A stretch of 64,000 nt of DNA from Pegea sp. RAD2-039 (lineage: Eukaryota > Chordata > Thaliacea > Salpida > Salpidae), in contig JAQGEQ010000305.1 in assembly GCA_034620365.1 (NCBI GenBank), forward strand, positions 868,001-932,000. Reading direction: 5' to 3'. A program made the position numbers and the translations under genes. The notes beneath the pieces were generated by a model that searched no databases, was not told the DNA's origin, and worked only from the letters and a program-made list of their open reading frames with translations. Shown piece after piece: positions 1-11,100 of this stretch; positions within the stretch are counted from its first letter, which is position 1; each line of letters opens with the position of its first letter.

Positions 1-1830
1 TTTGTAAATTTCTGCTCTTTTTTCATTTGCCAAGTCTTTTTAAACCTCAACAATCCATTTTTTCCAAATATTTGTTGCAAATTGTTAAACTCTTTCTGTT
101 TTTTTGTAGAATTTTTATTAACTTTTAGGAAATTTTTTGCAATGCACATTTTTTCATATGAAGCCAATATAAGAATGGAAATTAGAAGATAATAACAATA
201 TTAGAAAGATGTAAGATTATTTTTAAACATCTGTTTTTCATCTTAAGTTTTAAGAACTTACATTTGTGAAATAAAACTGAAAATCATTTAACTGAAGAAT
301 TTTTCATGTTTACGTAAAACTAAAGTTTATTTATTTGACTGTTAAATAAGATCAGAAATTTTAAAAGTAGTCTTCATATAAATCCAGAACATATTATTTA
401 AACAATTTATGATTTTATTGAAAGATACAATTCATTAGAAATTTAAACATTTGTTTTTTAATTTTAGAAATTAATTTTTATTAAAATTTGATATTTGAAT
501 AGCAGTTTTAATATTTATGTTCAAAAAAATGGTTTGAAAATTAACTCAGAGATAAACCTAATTTATAAAATGTAAACTTTTTGAACTTAGTTATTTTCTT
601 AACATTTGCTATGATTACTAATAGCATGAAAAACTTTATAAAAATCACAAGTTAATGATACTAAACATTCTTATAATTCCTAGTAATCAATTTTATTATA
701 TGTAGACAATTTCTAAAAGTATTTTCTTACATAAAAATCCACTTTTAATCATTTGACTAGCAGTTTCAAATTCAGTTACAAATATCATTTCTGACAAATT
801 TATTTTGTTGTTATTTTAGAAATTGATTTTTAATATATTTGAAGTTATCATCTTAAAATATAAAAAGTTTTAGTTACATTAAGAAACTAATGAAGTAACA
901 AAGTTCTATTTTCTCCGCTTTATTGAATTGTTTTCAAAAATCTCAACATAATCGTAAAATTTCTTAAAGTTTTCGAAAAAAGTTATTTGCTGTAATTATT
1001 GGCAGTGTTTTGATGTCCTGAGATGGAAAGAGAAGCAGATGTAATTATCACAATCGAAAACATTAAGAAGAGAATAAAGATCAATCACTACAGGCGCGCT
1101 TGCGACTAGTCAATGGGCGAATGGAACACTCGGCTGTACTTTCCTCAGGGGTGTGATGGATGCAATTACAGGGAGACTGTGAAGTCCTTGTCTTCTTTGC
1201 GGTTTTTTATTTTTTTTGCAAAATTAATAAATCGTTTAAATTTTATATAAATCTTTTCATTTCGATATTTTGTCTGACATTTATCTTATCTTTTAGTTAA
1301 AATTTAGATGGTTAGTAAGTGTCACGTTTTTGTTTCGTATTTCTATTGCATCACTTCCACCCTAAATTACAATCAAATCTAATTTGCAAATAGTTTTTAC
1401 AAGTTTCTACCAGCAGATTCCCGTGTTTCACCATTTCCTGACAAATATGATTGTTTCATGCAACTTATTTAAGAGGTACTTTTTGCTTTCAAAACTTATT
1501 CTAAAGTTGAAACACCCAAATGTGTCACTGGACCTTGTAACCCAGTTTATATTCTAAAAGTAAACTTGGATTTACTTTGAATGAAATTTATAAACAAGTT
1601 CAGATGATCAAATTGAATTTCATTCACTAACTCACGAGCGTTTGAAGTTTATTATCAAAACAAATAATCTTCAAGTCACAAGATTCTTTAAGTACAAGTA
1701 ACTTGTGACGATAAAAATATTGTGCGATATATTTAGACAGAGGAGTAGACAGAAAAACGAAGTTTGGAAAATATATAAATTGTAATAACAACATATGAAG
1801 ATCTGCGGAATCAGTGGTGATAAAAGCTAT
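1..1830. other. Intergenic, no gene seen
   Basis: AT-rich DNA beyond the 3' end of the MOSPD2-like gene. No open frame of useful length and no recognisable exon on either strand. A GC-richer island at about 1010-1210 stands out from its surroundings and ends in a T-rich tract; it may be a transposon remnant, but I cannot assign it. Confidence 0.6.
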
Positions 1831-1832
1831 GA

Positions 1833-1838
1833 TTTATT
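1833..1838 (-). terminator. MOSPD2: Poly(A) signal AATAAA overlapping the stop codon
   Basis: On the minus strand the end reads TTC AAA TAA ATC, so the TAA stop lies inside an AATAAA hexamer. If used, the 3'UTR would be only a few tens of bases. Confidence 0.5.
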
Positions 1839-2142
1839 TGAAATCGAAGCACTTGAACCTATTTTTGACTGGTTTAAATTCTTGGACACAACCATTTGAA
1901 AAGGATTGTAGTTTGGGCTGAGGACAGGCGGGCTTGGGCTTTATTTCAGGCAACTTAAATGGCCTAGTTGATGAAGTTAGTTCCAAATACTGATTACTGC
2001 AAGTTTTAGGGGTTTCTTGAGAGGTGACATACATACAAACGATCTTATATAGAGCAAAACAAATACACAATAAAGCTGCTACTTGAGTTATTACTGCTTT
2101 TAGAAACCCTCTTCTTCTAGAAGCTCTATCTTGACAACTTAG
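1834..2142 (-). other. MOSPD2: Last exon: basic stretch, membrane anchor and C-terminal tail
   Basis: After an in-phase junction (CAA|GTAAGC to TTTGTAG|CTA) this exon codes for 102 residues: a basic patch (RASRRRGFLK), a hydrophobic stretch of about 20 residues (QVAALLCICFALYKIVCMYV) and a Pro/Lys-rich tail of about 60 residues ending CFDFK. VAP and MOSPD2 are tail-anchored in the ER with almost nothing after the anchor. The long tail here would lie in the lumen if the topology is the same. Confidence 0.8.
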
Positions 2143-5100
2143 CTACAAATATAAGAAGTTGACGTCAAGGTTGCTGTCCGATTTGTGATTGGCTTACTTG
2201 ATTATTAACAACTTTGAAATCGTAGTTTTCGACAGAATTTGAACCTTCATTGAAGGTGACTTTGAATCTGAAAAATAAAAGAATCTCATTTAGTTTGTAT
2301 TTGATCCAAAGCAGTTGATCACTAACTTCTTTTTTATTGTGCATTCAGATTTTTCATTTGCCTTCCAAAAAACTTCGATGTCTCCATCAAAGAATTCCAC
2401 AGTTTGAATGAGCATCAGGAATCGATCGTTACTCACATCACATTCTAATCCGGGAGTCAAAGTAAAAGATAAAAAGGAAGAGCAACCTGCAAAGAAGATG
2501 TCAAATAAAACTCTAATTCAATGATTGAAACTAATCAATTGAAGTGGAAATCAGGGTTACCAGGTCTAATAACCCCCATACTAGGTTTGACAAAGTATTT
2601 TTCTGGTGCTGTTGTCTTCAACTTGTACATGATCATTTTTTTGTTTGGTTTTTTCGATGTGTTACGCATCACTAGATTAGTTATGTATCTACCGGAGTTT
2701 TTATCAGTATATGATTTGCGATAAACAATCACTGAAGAAGGGCTGAAGATAAAAGAACAAATTATTGAAAGTACAAATAAATGAAATTATATTTACCAAA
2801 ACTTTACTAATTTATCCAAATCATTTATATCGTCTCTTTTGCGATATCTTTCCATCTGTTCATCACTAGAATCACTACTTGCTCGAATCTCACTACATCC
2901 TTCTTCATCTGATTCTAAATCATAGTAATCGATTCGACCTCTTCCTAATTTGCATCCAGTAACTAATGTCAGCTCTTTGAAACCTCCAGGACATTCAATA
3001 TTGATAGACTCCTAGAAAAAAATTGCAAAGTTGAAATGTAATTAATTGAATACAAATGTTATCAAACCTGGTTTGATGATTTGCCATTTTTATCAAAATA
3101 AACATCAATTCTGTAAAAAAAATAATTAAATCAAACAAGCTTAAAGCAAAATGTAGAATATAGTCACGTGTGTTCGTATCTGCTGTCAGCAAATTCATGA
3201 CAATTCCAAAACTCTTTAACATTTCCATCAAAGAAGTCAACAGAATGATACATTAGAAGAAATTTATGATTTTTCAAGCTACAATCTTTGTTAGTGAGTG
3301 AAAAACTGACAGATTTCTTGCATCCTGTAACGATTACATCAACTACAAGTTGATATTTAATGTGGAAACAAACCTGGCATGATAAAACCAGTACTTGGTA
3401 TCACTCGGTACTTGTCAGGTTGGGTAGATTTGAATTTATAAATGATGATTTGTTGGCAGCTTTTGTCACTGATGTTGTTCATGTGGAATTTTGTGTCATA
3501 ATTTCCAGTTTTTTTATTTTTGTCACAAGAACAAAATCGTAGTAGTTTCGAAGGTCTAAACAAACCAAATGTTACATCAAAAAGCAAATATATGCAGTAG
3601 GTGAGAAAGAAAGTTTACTTGACTAGCAACAAGTCTCCTAGTTTGCCTGTTGTCTCATTGAAAGAACTGCCTCCGCTTCTGTGGTTGTTACTCGATTTTT
3701 TGTATTTCTGTGAATTAGAAATGTTGTTAGTTGAAAAGAAATTCAGTTTTAACATCGATGAGTTGACTGCAATGAAAGTAGTTTCTCACCTGCTTGCTGT
3801 CATCTATTTCAACACTCATACTGCAATAAAAACAAGAAATATTTAAAGTATTTCTTTTGTTGCAAAAAGGAAAATAAAAGATGTAGAAATAGGATTTACT
3901 CATGTCTAAATGTGTCTTCAGAGCATTCATTTGTCTGCCAAAATCTTGCAGCGTTACCATAAAACGATTCTAAAGGATGCAGATAGATTTCAAATCGATC
4001 TTTACCATATGAACATTTATTTTTTGGGACCAGTGACAGTTTGATTGATGTGGAACATCCTGGAAAGGTACAATTACTTTTGGAGTATTTTAGGAAAATT
4101 GAGGCTTACCAGGTTGCAGAACACCTAGAACGGGTTTTGCAAAATATTTCTTTGGTGCGTTGGTTTTGATTTTATATAAAAGAACTTTTTTATTAAATCC
4201 TTCGGTGATGTTTGTTAAATTGAGGTGGTTGATGTATCGCGGTGGTTTTTTATGTTTTATAAACTTTCTAAAAGTAATTATAGTTCCAGGGCTGTGATAA
4301 AAAACAACATTTGATATTTTACTTTTAAACCGTTTAAAATATTGAACAAATACCTGATAGCAACCATATCTTTTAAACATACTTCTTCAGTACAATCCAA
4401 ATCTTCAGAAGAACTAGAAAGATCAGATTCAAATTGATCACAATCTACTCCTTCTGCAGAAGTAACAGATTCTTTCGGGCAAACTTTTTTTCTTCTTTGA
4501 CTCCTTGACTCAAAGTATTCTCTTTTATATGATTCAAAACATTCTTTCTCTTTTTTAAGAGATTCTTTCTCCTCTTCACAAGAATTTTTCTCCTCTTCAC
4601 AAGAATCTTTCTTGTCTTCACAAGAATCTTTCTCCTCTTTACAAGAATTTTTCTCCTCTTTACAAGAATCTTTCTCCTCTTTACAAGAATCTTTCTTTTT
4701 TTCACAAGAATCTTTCTTGTCTTCAAAACAACTTTTTTTGGTATTTTCAAAACTATATTTCTTCTTATATCCAGAACAATCTTTCTCATCATCTTCACAT
4801 TGATTTCTTTGTTGATTTTTTGGCTGAAAGTTAAAAAATATGAATCAAAATTCTGCCAACTTCACAGTAACTTGATGGTGGGAATAATTTGAAACTTTTC
4901 GAGTAACAACAAACCTTTTTAATATCTTTTGGAACTTGGCTTTTATAAAAAGCAACCTTCATCCTGTTGATAAAACAAATATTCAGAATGATTCAAATAT
5001 TTCAGATCTTTTAATCTATTTTATATTTATTGTAAAATAGGAAATATTTGAAAAATCAAATTACTCGTTTTCATAAGTTGACTCGGAAAACTCATTTTTC

Positions 5101-8100
5101 TTCCAGAACTGTTCTTCATCTCCTAAGAAACGTTTCACAGACTGATAGAGGAGGAAGAATCGATCTTGATCCACAAAACATTCATTTCCTGGTATCAGTG
5201 AGATTTGTAGAGTGGTAGAACACCCTGAAAATTATCAAAGAAATTGTGAATTATTCCACACAAGAGTAATTTTCTGACCAGGGTTGATGTATCCGGTACT
5301 AGTAGTCACAGTGTATCTATCACATGAACTACACTTTAACTTGTACAGAACAACTTTCTTGTTACACCCTGAACTAGTATTAGCTAGATGTATCTTGTAA
5401 ATATAAGCTCCAGTAACTTTATCTTTTTCACATTCATTAAATGGAATAACATCAGATGGTCTGAAATTTAAAATATTCGAAATTCAAATCAACATTTTTA
5501 GCAGATTTACAACAGAAGTATTTAAAACTGAAAATAAATAAAAAATTGAATAATTCTCAGTCTACAAAATCTATAAGATCACCTGTTGATGGTGAGATCA
5601 TTTGATAACTTGGCGAAGCATTCTTCATCATCAGAAGATTCATCAGATTCAATCTCTTCATATAAATTATTTTTTCCTTCAGGTAAGTCACATCCAGTGA
5701 TCACGTTCAATGTTCTGGGATTACTTGAACAAGTATTCTGCAGTAGCTCCTGGGTGAAAAAGATCAAAGTCTCATGATTAAATTCAAAATTTTACGGATA
5801 TTTAAAAAGATTTGATTTTTTAAGTGATAAAAAACTATTTAGTTGTATGATGAGTCTGACAAGAAACTTGAAAATACAAATTGATGAATAAAAACCAACT
5901 TTTTCGTGTTCCCTTAAATCAACTTTGGTTTTGTCAAAATTGATTGTCAGCCTGTAAAAGAGGGATTCGATGTGAAATTGAAAGATATTTGTGGCTATTT
6001 CAAGCATACTTGTGTTGAAGCGTTTTTTTCGAGTACTGATTCTTACTCCAGAAGCTTTTTTCATCTCCATCAAAGCAGTCAAGAGGTTGATAAAGAAGAA
6101 AAAAGCGATCTTGATCTGTGAAAGACTCACATCCAGGAAGAAGATACAGATTGACAGATATCGAACCACCTACGATATAAATGAAGTTTATATTTATCAA
6201 ATAGAAACTGATAGAGAAGCTCACCAGGTTTGATGATTCCAGTCTTTGGTGTGGCTCGATATCTGGCAATTTTATTGGTAGTAATTTTGAAGAGAATAAT
6301 CTTTTTTGAGCTTCCGCAAGTAATATTATTCATTTGAAAATCAGAAACATATCGACCAGTTTTAGGATCTTTATTACATTTTTTAAATGTAACTTCATTT
6401 GCAGGGCTGGATTAGAAAATGATTAAAGGTTTGAAAATAAAACATTTTCAAAAAATACCCAATCATCAGTTCATCGCCTAATTTCTTCATTCCATTATCT
6501 TCACACTCAACTTCTTCGTTCTGATCACAATTATATCCAGCTGAACAAGCGAGAGTATTGGAGCTCCAGGGATTTGTAACTCGATTCTGGATTACATCGA
6601 GTTGAAAACAACTTATTTCAAATATTGCTGATTGAAATTTATAAGATGAAATAATTTTACTTTTGGTGTTAAAACTAAATATTCAAAAAACTTTTTACAA
6701 AACAAGAAATAGAAATGATATCTGAAACAAACTTTTGTATTCAAGTCTTTGTGGAAATAAACTGAAAATCTGTTTGAAAAACCAACATAAGATGAAATAT
6801 GAAGTTATAAAGACTACAACTACATACGTGTGTTCGTATCTACTTTTTGAACATTCATTACTCCTCCAGAATTCTTCGAAGTCTTCATCAAATGAAGTCA
6901 CAGGAAGAAATATAAGTAGAAAGTTATCGTTCTTAACATTACATTCATTTCCAGGAGTCAGAGATACTTTCACAGACTTTGAACATCCTGTAAATTTGTA
7001 ATCAAACTCATGAAATCATCAAGATTTATTTGATAGAAATAAATGAAGTTACCAGGTTTAATTAAACCCACTGATGGTTTGACTCGGAATTTTTCTGGTG
7101 AAGTGGTTTTGATTTTATAGACAAGTGACTTTTTAGTGCATCCTTTAGTGATGTTGGTTAACTGAAGATTTGTTGTGTATCTTCCAGTGTTGGGATCTTG
7201 TTCAGATTTTTTAAACACAATAACTTCAGGTGGACTCATCAAGAACATATCTCCCAGAATTCCAATCTCATCATCTTCATCTTTATGATCTTGATCATCT
7301 GCATCTGTCTTTTCAAAGTCTTCATCTAGTTGTTCCTGATCTTGTTCAGGAGCACATTGTCTAATTGATCGTTTATTCTGATTAAATCGAACATTTAACG
7401 AATGTTGTTCAACATTTGTAGAAGATTCAGTTTTATCCCAAAAAGTTTTCAAATCTCCATCAAATTGATCAACAGTTTGAAACATGACTCCAAACAAATC
7501 ATTGTTACATGAGAACTCATTTCCAGGTAGAAGAGAGATGGTGACTGTTTGTAAACAACCAGCCTCAATCACACCAACTTTGCATTTTACACGATACTTA
7601 TCAGGGTCACTTGTCTTTACTTTATAAACAATTAGTTTTTTATTGTCACCAGATGTCATATTATTTAGTTGAAGATCAGTTGTGTATCTTCCAGTTATCT
7701 CATTCCTTTCTGAAATATTAAAGATAATTTCTTTTCCAGGATGAATCTTAAGTAAGTTCTTGATTGTTTCCACCTCATCATTACAATAGTTCTCATCTAT
7801 GTCTTCATCTTGTTCAGAAAGTTCAGAGCTGGTGTCTTGATCTTTACAGAGATCTTTTTGTTCGGACATGTTTGAATCCGTGTCACTATCTTCTTCACCA
7901 TATTCATCATCACAATATTCTTCGAAATATTTAATGTCATCATAATCTGTGCCGATATCTTTTGGTAGTTGAGTTCCAGTCACTAATTCCAGTTTTTCTG
8001 GTTCAAATTGTGATTTATCACAGGGAAGTTTTTTGTATTTAGACTTCACATTCTTGCTTCTATCAAAATGAACACCGAGGTTGTGCTCTAATCTAGTGTC

Positions 8101-11100
8101 GCTATTTTCGTGCTTTTGCCAAAACTCATCTAAATCTTCAACTTTATCAAAAATTGGATGAAACATCAGAAGAAATTTGTTTTCTTCAACTTCACATTCG
8201 CTACCCACAGCCAAGGAAAGTTTTACAGATAAAGAACAACCTTCAAAATGAACAAATTGTATAAAAAATTATTTTAAATTGATAAAATTAAGCAGCTGAA
8301 AACAGCAAGAAGTTTATAGATTGAAATATGATGTAATTTCACCTGGGTCTACAACACCAACTATTGGACGAACTCTGTATCTTTCTGGTTCTGTACTTTT
8401 AATCTTAAACACAAAAGTTTGTTTGGAAGTTCCTTTGGTGATATTTATCAGTTGAAGATTACTGATGTATCTTCCTGTCTTTTCATCTTTAATGTTTTTG
8501 TTGAACGTCAGCACATTTGCAGGACTAAAAAAGATTCATTGATATAAAAGGGAACTTATAGGAAGTTTTAATTAGAAAATTATTTGAATTAGATCAAGAA
8601 ATACAAATCATAAGTCAAAGTTAGTTTACTTAATTATCAGAAGATCACTCAATTGACCCCTATCTTCAAAGCTGCCTTCTTTATCTTTGATTTTCTACAA
8701 AAAACAGTTTGAACCATAAAAAAAAACAGATAGAAATTGTTGTTGTTATTCATCAAGTATATATTCTACTTGTTACATATGAGTATGTAGTTGAAGTACA
8801 AATTCAACTAACTTGTTCTTGTGGTTTCGGCCCAATGTTGAGGCAAACATCATATCTAATAAAACAGAAGAGTTATAGTGAATCTTAACCTACAAGATTC
8901 CCACTTACGTTTGTTTTATAGTTTTATCAGAATCTTCATTTAATTCCCAAAACTGTTTAAGATCACCTTCAAAGCAATCAACTGCTCTAAACAGGAACAA
9001 AAATGAATCCTGAGTAGCAAAGCTCTCGAAGCCCGTCAACATACACAGTTTTACAGTTACTGTTTGACCTGCCAAAAAACACAAATTAATTTATTTAGTT
9101 GAGAAATTGTCACTGAATCCAACTGACCAGGTTTTATAAACCCACAGTTTGGTTTGACATAATATCTTTCGGGTTCATTTGATTTGATTTTATAAATGAT
9201 AAGTTTTTTGGAAGATCCTTTAGTTATGTTATTAATTACAACATCAGTTGTATAACTTCCAGTCGAGTCATCTTTTTTGTCTTTTTCGAACTCAATTACT
9301 TTTAGTGATCCACAAGAACTTCTGAAAATTTCAAATAAATATTTTCACAAAACTTTTTTTTTAAATTACATTTATATAAGAATGAGTCCTACCCTATAAT
9401 AACCATATTTTCAATCTTATTAATGTAATTAGCATCTGCTGATACTTCATCTGGTTGTAGATCACTGTAGATATTAGTTTTATCTTTAGGAAGTCTGCAT
9501 CCAGTAACAAGATGCATTTCTTTAGGTTCAAATGAATCTTTTTCACAAATAGGTTTCTGTAAGATTCAAAGAATTAAAAAATTAAATTACAAATTTCTAA
9601 ATTATCAATTTAAAGAAGAAATCTTTTAGCATCTAACCTGATCTTGCTGTTTCGAAATCTTGCTGTTGTCAAAACCTACATTGATTCTATAAAACAAACC
9701 TTCAATAAAATGCTGGGGTCAAATAGATACAACTTACATGTGCTCAAATCTGGTCTTGGAGTTTTCATTTTCACTCCAAAAGTATTCTAAGTCTCCATTG
9801 AATGTGTTGACAGTATGAAATATGAGAAGAAACTTGCTTTTGCGACAATCAAACTCATTTCCAGGACATAAAGACATCCTGATTGATGTAGAAGAGCCTG
9901 TGATGAAATGATGATTAAGATGAAGCTTCTAGTTGATCTCATATTTCACCTGATTTGATGAAACCAGTTACTTGTGAAGCACGATACAAATCTGATTGAT
10001 TACTTTTGATTTTAAAAACGATAATCTTTTTATAGCATCCTTTAGAGATATTACTTATATGAAGATTGGCCACATAGCGACCAGTGACTGGGTCAACTTC
10101 TATTCTTTTAAAGGTCAATAAATCAGAAGGGCTGAAATATTCAAAGAAGTTTTTTTTAGTTTGTTGAAAACGTCAAATGATTTGATGTACTTGATTATGA
10201 CCAAGTTGCCAAAGTTTCCGGCGTTTCTCAAATCTTCTTGGTTATCTGAAAGCTGTTTGACAAGAAATCGATTATCAAAGAAACATTTATAAAATATCGA
10301 AGATAAGTTGCTAGTAGCTACAAACCTGTTCTTGAGGTTTCGATTTGTCAGTAGTATCCAAACAAACACCTAATCTGTAATATTTTATGATTTTAAAAAC
10401 TTTATTTCTCATTTTCTCGCCTAAAATCAAGGTTTACTTACGAATGTTCTAAAGTAGAACAAGAGCTTTCATTGTTTGCCCAAAATTCTTCAATATCTGC
10501 ATCAAAATGATCTAAAGGATAATAGAGCAGAAAAAAGCGATCATTAGGTACATGACATTCGCTTCCAGGAAGAAGAGACAACTGAAGAGATTCTGAACAT
10601 CCTGTGAAACAATCAGTTGAATCATAAGGAGATTTATATTGGAGTCAGAGACCTGGCTTGATAACACCAACAGATGGTTTGACGAGATATCTACCAGGTT
10701 CACTGGATTTTATTTTGTATAAAACAAATTGTTCGTTGCAATTAGCAGTTATGTTGTTCAACTGGAGTTTTGTTAAATAATTTCCAGTCTTTTCGTCTTT
10801 GACGCATTTCTTGAATGTTATCACGTTTGAAGGGCTACAAATGTGGATTTTTTAAATAAATCCCTCAAATAAATTGGTTAATTATTTACCTGATAGAAAG
10901 TAAATTGTTTAGATTTTCTACATCAGGAGGTTTGACATCATCAAATGAAATATGCATGCTGAAATAGTATTTACGATGATATAAAGGCATGTTTACGATA
11001 TATCAACTTACCTATGCTCATAAGTGCTGCTGGAACATTCGTTTTTAAACCAAAATTCTTTTACATCAACATTAAGACAATCAACAAAATGATAAAGTAT

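Noticed and set aside
1010-1210. GC-rich island as a gene or promoter
   Set aside because: No open frame, splice signals or gene to drive on either side. Left as unexplained non-coding sequence.
4445-4803. Basic KILVKRRKILVK-type frame (minus) and SSQESFSSL-type frame (plus)
   Set aside because: Shifted and antisense readings of the Lys/Glu heptad repeat. The gene frame of the MSP protein explains the region, with good splice sites.
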